Positions 47,112-60,058 are shown, counted from the first letter of the stretch. The stretch: 64,000 bases of DNA from Fasciolopsis buskii (GCA_008360955.1 LUCM01009796.1:186001-250000), one strand, 5' to 3'. Numbers and translations are program-made. Notes: generated from the letters alone by a model not told the origin.

Positions 47112-47368
47112 CTCAAAAAAGTGTAGCTGACCGCAGAAAGTTTGTGGTTGCGATCAACGGATCCTGGTTAAACGGCAAGTTACCGGTTTGTTTCTCGAAG
47201 TAGTGTTTAGAGATTACAAAACTGGAATGTGAACGAATATGTTTCTGTGCAGCTCTTATCGGAAATCAAACCACTGTTCCGGAAATAGGTAACTACAAGT
47301 AGATTTGAACTGACTTGCACGTACGCAGAAACATTTCTTTAGTAAAAACCACTCGTTGAGGCAGTTAC

Positions 47369-47417
47369 CTGTGGAACTAAGCTCATTCGAAAATATTTCA
47401 CTAGATGAAGAAAACGC
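47369..47417 (-). CDS. Candidate 49-nt exon of the minus-strand gene
   Basis: Acceptor ATAGTCTGAATTTTTCAG, donor CCACAG/GTAACT. The frame reads AFSSSSEIFSNELSST, entered in phase 0 as the exon at 48369 requires, leaving one base as 47111 requires. Confidence 0.4.
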
Positions 47418-48368
47418 CTGAAAAATTCAGACTATATTTAAAAAGTTGGAAGTCTGTTTTGTTTAGAAAATGATTTATTATTTACTAGGAAACATCTGTG
47501 GACTGATTGAATCAGTTACAAAAGTCACAAAGCTGCATTGTGAAAATAAATGAGCTGACGCTATCACCCGTGCTTCAACCTGGGGTTTAAATGTGAATTA
47601 AACGAAGCAACTGATGATATGATTATCTAGAATTTCACTGTCGCCACATGATAGGATATCACGGAGTTTCAGTTTAGAAACGTTTCATGCAGAAAACTAG
47701 AGACATCCTGAAAGATCCTACAGTAATAATAGCAAATGCTTTTTGGTTATCCTTAAAAACCGACTGGCGGTTTCCTCTGCAAAGCGTAGGTCTAATATCT
47801 CAAAGCAGACCGTGCAGCTCCCCAGTGAGTATATGAAGAGAACAATAAGTCAGAATAACCAAAGGTTCTAAAGTGTCAGTTTCAAACAGACAAAATAGAG
47901 CAGAAAGAGATGTGGTCAGGGCTGGTCAATTGAATGCTCGAAATTGACTACTTCGATGCGACAAAAACCACGTCAGATACCGAACTTTTGCTCTAGCCGA
48001 TGGGATCGACATGAGCAATCGTCCCGTCCAGGCTTGTTCTGATCACACACTGTTTCTGGCGAACACATTTTACCATAGAAGTGACATCAGCTGACCTATC
48101 GCCTTTCTTCAACTTCAAATCGTTGGACTCAGATCGGTCAATTTCCCATCGGTCACCAGTTGTGTAAGTTGAAGATTGCCAATCCTTCTCGTCCACACCT
48201 ACCGAGTCAGATCATGCTGTGGTTTAGAAAGGTTTTTGTTTGTTCCTAGTTTGTGGTCACACTAACACGAATGCCTCTGGTCATGTACAGCTGATTCTAG
48301 ACGATGATCGCAGACTTCAGTTCTGATCGGGACTTTCAATAAGATGCTCATTTCAACAAATTACTCAC

Positions 48369-48404
48369 CATCGGATCAAACAGTGGAAGCAGATCAAAAA
48401 ATCT
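48369..48404 (-). CDS. Candidate 36-nt micro-exon of the minus-strand gene
   Basis: Donor CCGATG/GTGAGTAA is strong; acceptor GTCGCTGCGTGTAG is fair. Reads RFFDLLPLFDPM in phase 0 in and out, separated by a 45-nt intron from 48450. An alternative uses the same donor with an 84-codon frame (48365-48619) in another phase; that frame lacks a start boundary I can support. Confidence 0.4.
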
Positions 48405-48449
48405 CTACACGCAGCGACAAATGTCATGTAGGCCTCCTTCCATTTAAAC

Positions 48450-48517
48450 CTCGGAAATGATGAATATTCTGGTTTCGGTGTCTCTGTTGGATTTTTGCAG
48501 ATCCGTCTCCGGTTGCC
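48450..48517 (-). CDS. Candidate 68-nt exon of the minus-strand gene
   Basis: Acceptor AGTTAACGTTTCAG; donor CCGAG/GTTTAA is weak. Reads QPETDLQKSNRDTET and RIFIISE. Takes one base from 49479 (making G) and leaves none, as 48404 needs. Confidence 0.4.
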
Positions 48518-49478
48518 CTGAAACGTTAACTGATCAAGAGTTTGAGAAATGGCTGCGAAAAGTAGTATATAAGGACCTGTGAGGAATTGGATGAATCTGC
48601 TGTTACTGGGAATAGTCATGAACTCTACCGGATGACTGCGAATATTTGTCCATGGAAGCCGAGTGTTCGCAAAGTGACTAAGGAATCTGATGACTCAGGG
48701 AGCTAATTTCCGTAAGATCAGCTGGAGTGTTAGGCTGATCACATTAAGGAGTATTTTTTCGCCGTTACTGCCAAGGTAGGCCTTCCAAGTGAACGAATGT
48801 TAGAAGTCAGTCCTCTGTCAGAAATGGAGGTAACCTGGTTGGTAGGATTTCTGAAGAAACAGAGCGATTAGGTAGAAAACAAAGTCTCTAGAATACGTTT
48901 GGGAAAATCATGGGATTTAAAAGAAAGGGCATGAATTTTTGATTTTAGCGATGTACAGAAAAAGTAATAGATCCTCAGCGAAAAAACTACCGAGGGGATG
49001 AGTTTGGTATTATCTCATCGAAACTGCTTGTAGGCCTTAACCTCGGCTGATTACTTGTTCCTAGCGAAATGTATGTGCGAAAATTGAGCCGGTTTTCTAC
49101 CCATTTAGATTTGCATTGACCAAAGATTTTGGCCCATGTCTCGATTAGAAATCGGTGTCCCACTCAGATAGCTATTCAACTATTCGGAGCTGTTTCCATT
49201 TGGAAGGTGAAATGACGAGCAAGCCTTACAACAGCTACAGTCGGCTGGAACAGCATAGGTTTCTTAACGTTGGGGAATAATGAACAGTTTACTTATCATT
49301 CCAGGAAAAATGTTGTTTATTTCCGCCCATAATCATGGCCACTACAATGCAATCCTTCACTCTGACAAGGCGTAATCTATTGAATTTTCCAAATATTCAG
49401 TTGTTTCCTAAATGTATCTGTTTACTAAGCGTTACCGATGCCCGTTCAAAATTCTTCGGTACCGTGTACTGCACCTAC

Positions 49479-49527
49479 CTATGACATTCCGGAGAAATGC
49501 AGCTAAACGCCTACACGTCACTGATTT
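49479..49527 (-). CDS. Candidate 49-nt exon of the minus-strand gene
   Basis: Acceptor GACAGTCTTCCTCAG is strong; donor TCATAG/GTAGGTG fair. Only one frame is open, KSVTCRRLAAFLRNVI, leaving one base for 48517. A second acceptor ten bases upstream (TTGACAG) would add LPQ and accept the two bases left if 49737-49878 ends at 49781. Confidence 0.4.
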
Positions 49528-49736
49528 CTGAGGAAGACTGTCAACTGAACTATGATGTAAGACATTCGTATGATGGACGAAAGTCCTTGAGGTATGGTAA
49601 TAAGTTTTAATATATTTGTTGGGTTTCCAAAATGATTCACTCAATGTCGTTCAGCGCCTGTTAACAAAACATCACTGCTATCTCAACAATGTTGATGATT
49701 GAAACAGTAAACAGATTTCGTTAGCTTAAAGACTAC

Positions 49737-49878
49737 CTTTTGCATAGTGAAATCTGAAAATAATTTCGAGAAAACAAAACCTGAAGTCTGAGTGCGTAGC
49801 AATCTGCCTATCTATCGTCTGGCGGGCTTGGTGACGGATATTAGGGGTTGAGATAATGAGATGGTTACTGGGGTATGG
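49737..49878 (-). CDS. Candidate exon pair of the minus-strand gene
   Basis: Acceptor TTATACTGTTTTTTCAG is strong. The frame reads PYPSNHLIISTPNIRHQ and ARQTIDRQIATHSDF. At 49754-49780 lies a 27-nt segment that begins GTTTTG and ends ATTATTTTCAG; it is a multiple of three and could be a tiny intron or be retained. The second part ends at CAAAAG/GTAGTC. The downstream join to 49527 depends on which end is used. Confidence 0.4.
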
Positions 49879-51387
49879 CTGAAAAAACAGTATAAGCCAA
49901 TAAATCACTAACTGCATGTCATCCAGCTAGCGGCAGCTGACTTCCATTTTATTCGTTAGACGAATGTAATCTTTAGGAACTGAATAACATTAGTGCTAAA
50001 ACAAGAAAGAACTTACCTAGCTGAGTTTCGCGCAAAATGAGGATGCTTTTAGTTCGAAGAGGGACTGTTGACTTCAGTTTGATCTTTCAATTCAGTTATG
50101 TTTTATATGAAATAGGATTTCAAATCCTACATTCCCAAACACAAACCGTTTTTTAATCAAGTTAATCAAAAGGCAAAACTTGATCAGTCAAATAGTGTTC
50201 ATGACGTAATTGGTACATGTGTCGACGTTTCAACAACCAACACTGTCCCCGTTTGTGAAGGGAAATAACAAGATCCTTTCACGGCAGAATTTTATTTGCG
50301 GCAAAATTGCACCTTATAAAGTTCGTTTTTTTGAGTGGAACGAATCGCTGAGGCACTTGACTCCCGGTTGGATAAGCCTAATATTAGACTTGAAAGTATA
50401 CAATGAAACATTCCAGAATAATCTGCTATTGTCGTTACAGGCAATTTAATAAAAATATTCCGATCCGAAAAAGAAAGTTCCCTTTTGTCATACTATATGG
50501 TTCCTGGTATAGATTCCGACTTTAGCAGGACAAGTTGATTTAATGCAAACCAGCAATCAGATTGAGTAATCACGATGCCAAAGGCACTCTCATCGATTAT
50601 GATGGCCAAATCGTATAACATGATAAAAGCCTAATGTGGTCAACCATTTTTACAGTTTCTGATGGAATTAGCAGCCCACTGACAGCCAGTGCAGCTATAA
50701 GCATTTATCTGCGCATACTAACTACTTATGAAGTCTTGTGCAGTAGTACACTGGAATTCATCCTTGTTATAACATAAGATTCTTGAAGGTTAGAAGTCCT
50801 CTTTCAAAATCGTCTTCGAAAAACGTTAACTGCCTTCGAGCGGAAATGTGCGCAACTGATGATTGTTTACATTCTGAAGTAGCTTGAACTCCGGTCATAA
50901 ATAGATCATCATACTCAATACCAAGGAAGTACATTTGACAAAATGAAGACTATAATCTCACCGGGTCCGTCGGACTGTGGTTTTCTGGATTTTTATTTTA
51001 CACCCAAGGTAGGCTACTACAGTTTCTTCTCAGATACCGACCTAACGAGATCTAAAGCGACTTGAGATGACACTAAAACCCCGTTATCTAACTTGGCAAG
51101 ACAAGCGATCCATAGTAAAAGCATTCATTTTTACAGCATAAGCCTGATGATTACTTCTAACGTGCCCCTCAAATGCTATATGAATCCTTAACACTAGTAC
51201 CTCAAACAGGGGTTGATCAAAAGGAAACGTGCCAAAAAACACAAGTTCGAAGCTGTTTCGTGATCCGCCGATTGCTGTCCGTGAATTCTAAAATGCGGCA
51301 ACCTCAGCATCGCAAATGATCAAAATGAAAATCAAATGAGGAGGGAAAAGTGAATGACATAAGCAAAGCAAGACTGGATGGAATCAC
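49879..51387. other. Non-coding stretch
   Basis: A minus-strand segment near 50019-50087 ends in a strong CTAG/GTAAGTT donor and reads STVPLRTKSILILRETQL, but its phase fits no neighbour. A 79-codon plus frame (50210-50449) is unsupported. Confidence 0.4.
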
Positions 51388-51423
51388 TGTATTCTTGTAT
51401 CGTATATTTCTTTCTACCTTGAT
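51388..51423 (-). CDS. Candidate 36-nt micro-exon of the minus-strand gene
   Basis: CCCTATCATTTTTTCTGCCTAG is an excellent acceptor. Reads IKVERNIRYKNT in phase 0 in and out if GTGATT is the donor; the frame stays open for 27 more codons, so the exon could be longer. Confidence 0.3.
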
Positions 51424-54400
51424 CTAGGCAGAAAAAATGATAGGGCTGCAAATCTGAATATGCCACCGGAATAATAAATTAGTACATCAACAAATCTACA
51501 TGCAACCTTGGATTTCATCACCAAAATGGACAAATGAATCTCGTCCAGGATGAGAATCAGTTTTAGGTGTGACGAAGGAAATGTCCCCAGTGTGTCTCGA
51601 AAACGAGTTGTTATGAAGACTTGGGATCAGCTTAAAAATCTAGACATTATACAGCACATTTCTGCCCAACGACTGATTAGACGCTGACGATATTCGTTAC
51701 GAGCCAGGAAGGAAATGCGAGTTTTCATCCTCGTGCACCCGTTGTGTTTTGCATAATTACACGCATACGCGGGCGTGAACGAAACCGCTACTGGCTTGAT
51801 TAGAGCTGACAGTCGACCGCATTCAGATCTTCTGCCACTCTCCGATCTGGTTAACTTTACAAACCCGCGCACTTAAATACGTGTGCTTGTACAAGCAAGA
51901 TATCTTCTGTGGTTTTTTTTTAATTGACGCTGGTCATGATGGTTTCTTCTGCATGACTCAGGTAAATTTCTGTTTAATTCTGATTGGCCAGACCTGTCGA
52001 CTGTATTCGTTCTCATCCGACTTTCATTTTCTGCATCTGAAGCTGGCGACGCAGTACAAGGTGGACATTCGTTGTAATTCTACTGCTGGTTTGGTAACGC
52101 TTTTGTCGTAGACTTGTGTTCCTGGATACTTGTTGTCTTCCTGCGTCGTCCTCAGGCATGAGGGAACAATGATTACCGTGAACAAGCCAAACTATGTGTG
52201 TTGCAAATGGTCCTGGACTAGTTGGAGTAGCATGTGACTCTATGCTGCACCAGAGACGGATGTAGTACAAGCTAGCCAGGAGCGTCCAGGGCAGATATTT
52301 GAAAATGGCAAGATTTAGTAAGTACTTAGTAGGACAAAACTGCAGATTAGATCCAATAATGTTTGCAGGGGCCCGAGGCCGTTGATAATCGAAGGACAGT
52401 TTCGCAATGACAAACTAATGTTGGCGATGAAACGTTCCCTTATGGGAAATAATGAGAATACCTAGACTTTAAGAATAACACGGATCCCGGGCATACGGAG
52501 AGGCCGCCATAAATACCCTCCAGATGGTTCTTTCCACAGAAACGCTGACTGTTTTAAATTGTAGCATGTCTCGCTTCGGTAAATACAACATTCACTCCAA
52601 CGTTTAAGTCTAAACGACGACATGTCGAGTCAGACATGGACCAGTAACTTGCATTTCATCAGACGGTGAACTTCATGAGCATTGGACTTAAAATTTGCCT
52701 TTGTTCAACTGCCACCAGTGAGCAGTGATAGTAAGAACTAGTGCCACTTTTAAAGGTTTAACGATCTAAAAGCACCCACGTCATTTCCTGGAAAATTTAG
52801 TCGCATCGTTAGGAGAGACATGCATGGAAAACCAAACTCGAAGCAGGCAAACAGGTAAAATAACTAGACAATGTTACCATTTTTTTATTGAATTCAGTTC
52901 ATTGCTAGCGATCCACAATGTATCACTTGCAAACTATGTGTATTTCGGTTATTGTTCCCAAAAGTAAAAAATAAAATGTTAGATTATGCTCTTGTCCGCG
53001 GATCTCCCTTAATGACGCAGCAATACTTTGTCTGAAGAAACGGTCAGAGAGTTTATTTGACATGCACACAAAGTGTACCATTTGCCTCGTTCACCTGTCA
53101 TTATATGCGGCATTCTGCTAGCAACACAGCAGGCGGATACTTCACAGGGCAGTTCAAACGATGACAGCAAAAACTGTTGTCATTGGCGATTAGGCAAAAT
53201 GACTGAACAATTGAAAGAAACATGGTTTTGAAACGAATTAGATTAGTCTATGACCTTATTTCCAACATTCTCTGCTAGAAGGAACAAAGAATGAATGGTG
53301 AGAATTGATGTGCACTAAATTTTGTGACCCGTATTAAATAGGCAATAAGTCGAACACTTTTATTGTTTGCCTAATAGCACCTTTGTTTTCACTGAGGGAT
53401 TTTTTGTTCGCGAGATAAACAAAGGATGTTATTGTTCTGCAATTCAAACAGTAACAAACAAAATGTCCTAGTTGACTTTTGTTTGCAAAAATCTGCTAAC
53501 TAGGTTGGAAGCAATCGAGAGTTGTTTTTGTAATACATCCAAACGGGCTTTGAAGTGAATGGAAAGAAATTAGGCCTTATCTCTTCATTGTCATTTAGGA
53601 TGACATGCAAATTAAGCATCACAGAAATTTGGAAACGTCTTGCTAATAGCCACCAGTTCGCTATCGTAAGAAATATCTTGAACACATCTGCATCGGAATT
53701 CTTGGAAATGAGCAGACAATGGAATGAGCCTAAAAATTGTAGGAGGAGATCCGTATTACACAGAAAATCCGTATTTTGAGTAACAGTTCGACAACAGGGA
53801 ACGATGTTTGCGAATTTCGTTGGGCAAACCGAAGGTGCAATGGAAGCACAGGCGTTGCTCAGTGTGACTTTCATTTGACATTGTGGTCGCAGTTTAAACC
53901 TAAGTGGTAGGGAACGCATGTTTTATACCCATATTTTGACTGTCTGCTACCAAACGCTTGCAAAACGGAAGCATTTCATCAATCTTAGGACCGGTAGGTG
54001 CTAGTCGCTTCTAAATACCGATCTATTGATTCTACAGAAGAACTAAGGAGAAGGAAATTGTGACAGAAATGTGCTGTGACAATGTTGCACTAAAAATCCG
54101 AAGAATAATTGCTGTATCGGTGTACCGATTGAAACGCGCTACGGAGAAGCCTAAATTAGAGCGACACCTCACTACTCGTGTCATTAGGCGGTAGCTGCTA
54201 GAACAACGATAAAGAACCCAAATGGAATTAACACACAACATTAGATAACTGGCCATTGTTTTCGAGCGAAGTGCCATGTGGGAAGACAATGGTGAATTTT
54301 TGAACTCTATCCAAAGTGATCTTCGCGATATAGTGCTTACTACCTAAAGAGTCACAAAATAATTTCAGGAAACGTTGATCTGATGAGCAAGCTATATCGT

Positions 54401-56302
54401 TTTTTAATGGGGATTTCCAGTATTAATCATTTTCTGGAGACTGAATCACCCGCATCAATTAGACTAATGAAAAACCATGGTATATCGGCCACTCTGACTG
54501 GAACAACCAAATGCTAGAATTTCCTGCGACCAATCTATTAGCCGTATACTCAATCCAAAGTTTCATACTAAAGATCACATGGCTGTAACGCAAGTGCGTA
54601 TTGATGATTGGTGGAGTTCGGACACCACTTCGTGACTAATTCAATAGCAATCAGTGGACAAATCTGCAAACTGGAGCTTTGATCTCAAACGTGTAATGCT
54701 GCTTGGCAAAATGTTGCCTTTGCCAATGTTCCTCTAACCACAACCGATCATCGATCGGTACGTAGCGAGTCTGCATCAGATAAAAAGTCAATTCAACACT
54801 TTGCAGCTACTGTATAAGCTTAGTTCGTTGATATGACATAACAGGGAGATATTGGATGAAGGAAGTTTACATTGCGAAATTCAGTAGAGGAGAACTTATT
54901 TTAAAATTTCTTACATGCCGTGAGCCCCGAAAAGACTGCTTCACATGCGACGTCTAAATATAATTAGACCACCAATTTTACTTGTTAGGCGCAAATCAAT
55001 TCAGCCTACATGCAGGTTACTGATGCAGTGGCCAAAAATCCTGTGACTACCGTCACCTTCGAACACACGTTAATTCAATAGTACTTTCACTGGTACATAA
55101 ATTATCTATGTGAAAAAAAGAATAACAAAACGGTTTAGTAAACACCAACATCATCGGCATTTCAATGAAGGAGGTGGTCTATCTCCTTCCTTAATTGTTT
55201 CTTACCTACCAGAATCCTAGCAGATAATGGGTACAGTACATAACCAACCCACTGCTGTCTATTGAGTACCGTCAGAATGGGGAAGGTTGGCAAAATAATG
55301 AATGATATGCAGTCTGTCCCTTAGACCCAAATCTCTGCACCCGATTTATTGGTTTTCATGATCAAAGATTGATAAATTGTACGGGAATAGTGGATGGGCT
55401 GTCGGTGACCTGGTCTGAGCATCTGTCTTCCTAGCACACAAACTATCCACAAACTACGAAACTTGTGTTCTCGTATTTCTGTTCAGTTGGCTAATCCAAA
55501 TAATTTGATATCCATTTCATCATTCTATCATCAACCGGTTGCAGCGTACAAGCTCAAAAGCATATTTATTGCACATTGTATTCGCCTCAATTCTCCGCCC
55601 GATTGGTAATGGGAGGCGGTTTATTACGCTCAAAAGGCTTCTAAAAGGCGGACCTGTGCGAAGAAAAACTATTGGACTTGGGTCATATCTGTGAGGTTAT
55701 CTAAATGATATACATTGTTGGAAACAACCAAGCCATAATAGAACTGATTTTAATAAATCGGACCATTAGCCTCTACGCGTCCACATCTTCTTCGATGCCC
55801 AACTTCATTAAAAAGCAATATTCATACGAACTCATTGACCATGTAGCCTTACGGTCTTCGTGACAATGCTGAACCTTGTTTGCGCCTTGCCAAATGCTCT
55901 TTCGCTTCTTATTTGTATAACTTCAAACCTTGTTTTCTGATGTGGTGCAATTGACTGAGGTTGGCGATCCGAAGTCATGTACTGAATCAGAAATCTTGCC
56001 GGTAATTAGAAATTTGGTCTTCGAATTGTGTGAAAGTTTGCGTTCCACGTAGCCCTGTAGACTGACTTAGCATTTTCGAAGAGAGGTACCTACATCAACC
56101 AGAGGGTAGAGCAACTACCAAAGTTTTCCATCATATTCTTATTAAATAGTGGAAATTTTAAATGAAAAATGACAGTGTCTGTTTTGTCAACGTCGTATTG
56201 TTTGGGTTTGATTGTCATCGATTACAGTGTTACACAACATCCAGCGAGGCTGAAAAGAAACGTAAAAATAGGTTCAAAGAAGAATTCACGAAATAGATCT
56301 AC
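51424..56302. other. Long, mostly non-coding stretch
   Basis: The 139-codon minus frame at 53500-53919 and the opposing 74-codon plus frame (53555-53779) have no splice boundaries or motif. Other frames up to 85 codons are likewise unsupported. No repeat recognised. Confidence 0.4.
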
Positions 56303-56372
56303 CTGGTAGTTCAGTCCCAAACGAAGTTGGTTCCCATTGATTAAAGGATGTTCTCTTCCCTTGAGAACAAAC
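56303..56372 (-). CDS. Candidate exon of the minus-strand gene
   Basis: Donor CTACCAG/GTAGATC; acceptor CAGCCTGCTAAG is weak. Reads FVLKGREHPLINGNQ and LRLGLNYQ, needing two bases from upstream and leaving none. May also be part of an old mobile element. Confidence 0.3.
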
Positions 56373-57256
56373 CTTAGCAGGCTGTTACAAACCGTGATGA
56401 TTCTCATCGACTCAAAGGTGTGATGTATGTCTATTTAAAGAACTGTGTTTGATAAACAACTTAACCACATTTGGGTAAATTGTAAAAGCGTCTTCAATTT
56501 TCCATGCCAGCATGATCTTCTGCTAGGCATAGTACCTGGATTTAAGTTGTCATTCATAGGATGAAAAGATTGATGGAATTAACCGGTTATTGTCACCATT
56601 CGCATTTGAAATATAGTTATTTATGCCCAATTAATTAAAATCACAACAACCCAAAGGGAATAACACAAAAGTAATTCTAAAGATTCCGCGATCACTCACC
56701 ATCCTATCCAAACCGACTATGAATGGAAAACTAAAGTGGCATTCCATCAGATTGATATGTCTTGGGCAGAGAATCAGGGGAAAGTAAGAAATAACTCAAT
56801 GAATACTTCAGCAACCGATACAGATTTAATCAAACTGGGTAAAATCATTAGCGGAAATCGAGCTCTCATGCGAATGTCTCTATACGTTTTTTGCAAGTGC
56901 ATGGCAAGCCATACTAATGGATCTTGTTGAACTGATTGCAGTCATTTCACTTTGAAGCTAATGAATGTCTCCTCAAATTATAAAAGTTCACGCTTTCACT
57001 AAAGTCAACTTATCTCAATTAGATTACAAAAGTTGAGGTCTCGGATGAATGAACCACCATTCACTTCTTGATCTTCGCAAGGCTGATTATTTTCAACTAG
57101 TTACCATTCAATAAGACTAAGCGCGCAATGTTCCTCTGAAAGGAAATTTTACCAATTATTCAAAATCGAGTTCAAACTAACTGAGACTTTGGTAAAATTT
57201 TGGCTCACGAGCCAATGTAGATTATTGAATGCCTGATTATTGACCTAATGCCATAC
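56373..57256. other. Non-coding stretch
   Basis: A plus-strand segment ending at 56790 (TDYEWKTKVAFHQIDMSW then GGGGAAA/GTAAGA) looks coding but has no acceptor. Nothing else recognised. Confidence 0.35.
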
Positions 57257-57373
57257 GTTTATGAGATCTGCCACTCGAATTATGAAAACATCCCTGAATA
57301 CTGCCCACAAAACCATGGGAATCTGTATCAGCTGAGCCTTTTTTCCCTATTCTATTTGCTTTTACGGTGAAAT
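57257..57373 (-). CDS. Candidate exon of the minus-strand gene
   Basis: Acceptor GAACCAATTATCTCAG; donor CATAAAC/GTATGG is moderate. Reads FTVKANRIGKKGSADTD, then SHGFVGSIQGCFHNSS and GRSHK. Needs one base from upstream; the exon at 58106 leaves none, so an exon between is missing or one of the two is false. Confidence 0.35.
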
Positions 57374-58105
57374 CTGAGATAATTGGTTCGAACCCATCAC
57401 ATAAGCTCCAAGAGTGCAATCACATTTTGTTCGATTGTGTCCAAGTCCCTTTGCTTGGATAATCCATTTGGATAGTTCACGCAATGGAAAAAGCTCCAAA
57501 AATTTCTGAGAGCTCATTTTACTACTTCGGAGAAAAGCAAATAACTAAGAAAATCATTTGTCGAGACAAATTTGCCCAAATGTATGCCAGAAGTCTTTTG
57601 CAACTGCCGTTCAATGGTCATGCATTAACCGAGCTAGCTACCCAAGGCTGAAATTCAGTGGTTGCCTCACTGAACCTAATCGAGCAATTTTTCTCACAGA
57701 AGTAATTTTTTCTATTTTTTCAATGTTTTTTGAAACTCTACACTTTTGGTATCTGCATTTCAGTTGGATTTAATTGATCTAGTTGGACTGTACCGATTTG
57801 TCTCATTTAGTCGCAGCTAGCAAACAACAGGTCATTACGTGTTTCCGGTCATTAACCCGATTACTTGAATCATCCAGTCATAGAAGCCCGGTCGCTGCTA
57901 AATGTTCATTGATTATAGGTCGACAGGTCTGTCACCAACCGGCAACGAACCTGTCATTCCTCGACTCAAAAGTCTAATAGTATTTTGTGGCAATAGTGTT
58001 TGAATTATCCATGCAGACATAAGAATCAATTATTTTCACCGGTATATCTAATACGACAGTCTGTCTGGAAGTGAATCTCATTAAATGGAATGAAAACACC
58101 CTTAC

Positions 58106-58213
58106 CGTGGACTTCCGTACCTCTTTTTTGTCGGACATCTCGGCTCTGGCTTCGTCGAAACTACTAGCCAATTTTTGACGCAGTGAGGCATTTTCGATCC
58201 TCAGTACGCGAAT
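58106..58213 (-). CDS. Coiled-coil-like exon of the minus-strand gene
   Basis: Exactly 36 codons between CAGTACCTAG and the donor CCACG/GTAAGGG. The product reads IRVLRIENASLRQKL, then ASSFDEARAEMSDKK and EVRKST. Leucines at positions 4 and 11 with N8 and L15 give a heptad spacing typical of a parallel coiled coil, followed by a charged helix. Entered and left in phase 0; the exon at 61847 also ends in phase 0. The pyrimidine tract of the acceptor is poor. Confidence 0.5.
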
Positions 58214-59904
58214 CTAGGTACTGCCTCTAACCTATTACCACTTATTTGTCCGGACCGTAGATAAGCGAAGACAGTTAATCCAAATACGATTCCAAGATAA
58301 TCAAACACTGGGCAGGATGAGTAGGTATTTTCTTTCCACAAGTAAAATTTTAATCATTTACAAGTCCGAAAATAGAATAGAGAGTAATAGCTTACTGCCC
58401 TTTGATTGGTTCTGCTTTAGATATCGGTAGCGTCTGAAAGAGAAGTGTTAGATTGTATCTGGGGCGTTCCCAATAAATTCGGACATTTCCTGAACAAGGG
58501 CTATAGAGGCTAATCTCTACCTCTAAAAGTTAACTTCAAAAGATTGAGAATCGCAATTCCCTCGTACATCGTCGCTATGGTGAAATCCTAACCTAGGTTT
58601 GAGAAGACGTTACTCAGTACCGATGGATTTTAAAAATTCTTAGTTTGCTGTCCCTATTCCTATTCATATCTGTCCAACAAATGATAAGGTGCTACACTTG
58701 ATTTTGCTTCGAATCCCTTAGTCTTCACAATTTTGGCTTCTGTAGTTAATATTATTTATTCGAAAACCGCTTACAACTTGCTGCCTTGATCAGTAATCCG
58801 AAATATCTCCCTGGGGTGAAATGGAATATGGATTTGTGCTTTTGCGGTAAAATGAACATGAATTTGCTATACAATGACTGTGAAACCACTAAAAGTCTTT
58901 TACCAATCTTCAAACTTTGCAAATGCGCACGTGATCATATTTTCCTAAGCGATTTGTGAGCGATGTAGTCCTTTGAACTTCTATCCTTACTGCTCGAACA
59001 TGTCCTTTATCTTGCGGAAGCACATAGAACGAAAATGAACTGATGAAGTCTTCACTGATAACTAATAATAATCACCCATTTTGGGGAATCCTGAGCCGGA
59101 GATAAAGGTGTAAATTTGTTGTCGGAAATTATGCAACACGCATCACATAGACAATCTTTCTGTTTCAGTCGGTAACAATTTTGTAATCAACAATTAAAAG
59201 CGTTTATCTTACACGAGGCTTTAGAATTTTCAGCTTAGCTAGCTTAGTTAATTTTCACTCCATGTTACGCAACGTTATTTTAGATAGATTTCTGATTCAG
59301 GTCGTTCTGATTCGATTTGAAGCACCGGCTGCACCCAAGAAGGGTGTACACAGAATTTAATCGCACTGAATTGAAACCACTCAAATCAGGATTACATGCT
59401 TACGAAATTCCGATAGAATGAAGCATGAAACTTTGTTCGTAGACATTATCGGTTCTTTCCTTATCTCTGTGTCCCCACCACGACGAAATTTCCCCAGTCG
59501 GTAATGCGTTCTGTTGTGTCACGGTTTTAAGGCTCTTTTTCGGTTTATTCGTGTGAAAGTGAACAACCCTGACAGGAATAAGAAACCGGGCGAATTTTCT
59601 CCAGTTATCGCTTGCAGATATATCCACATCCGAATCATCAGCCAAGTTAACAATTTGCTTTACCAAGGTGTTCAGCATTTTATACTGTTGTACAAAATGT
59701 ATTATATTCCTTGTTTCATTGCAGGATTATTCCGTGGATACATTTGCAGCAGCTTTGGTATAGGGCGCGAAACGTTGCCAACAGCCTGCGTCAGAATTAA
59801 GAAGCTTTTTGTGTAAACTTGCAGCCTAAACATATCGTTATATTTTTGTCGTTTATCTTTTCACTTACTTAAATAATGAAACGAAGGTGTACATTATTTT
59901 TCAG
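58214..59904. other. Non-coding stretch
   Basis: Overlapping frames at 59400-59816 on both strands. A fair plus-strand acceptor (TTCCTTGTTTCATTGCAG, ending 59724) is followed by 29 open codons in one frame, possibly an exon of the gene ending at 60058, but no donor is convincing. Confidence 0.35.
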
Positions 59905-60058
59905 TAAAGGGGCTGCGCCAACAAATAGGCTTCGAGAGAGGAAATTGACTGGCGGTTGGAGGGCTCCAACCAACGACCCTCTCATTCGAACGCTACGGAC
60001 TTATGCACATGACTACTGCCGTGTGTTTACTCCCGGATGGGATTTATTTTCTCCTTAA
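59905..60058 (+). CDS. Candidate terminal exon of a plus-strand gene
   Basis: TACATTATTTTTCAG ends at 59904. The frame then reads KGAAPTNRLRERKLTGG, WRAPTNDPLIRTLRTY and AHDYCRVFTPGWDLFSP and stops at TAA 60056-60058. Base composition is clearly GC-richer than the flanks and the residues are strongly basic with tryptophans, unlike chance AT-rich frames. It needs two bases from an upstream exon. It lies on the opposite strand within an intron of the proposed minus-strand gene. No domain recognised; a mobile element origin is possible. Confidence 0.4.

Noticed and set aside
50019..50087. Minus-strand exon ending CTAG/GTAAGTT
   Set aside because: Strong donor and coding-like frame, but poor acceptor and a phase incompatible with the neighbouring exons.
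53500..53919. 139-codon minus-strand frame as a gene
   Set aside because: No start or splice boundary, no motif, and an equally plausible frame on the opposite strand.
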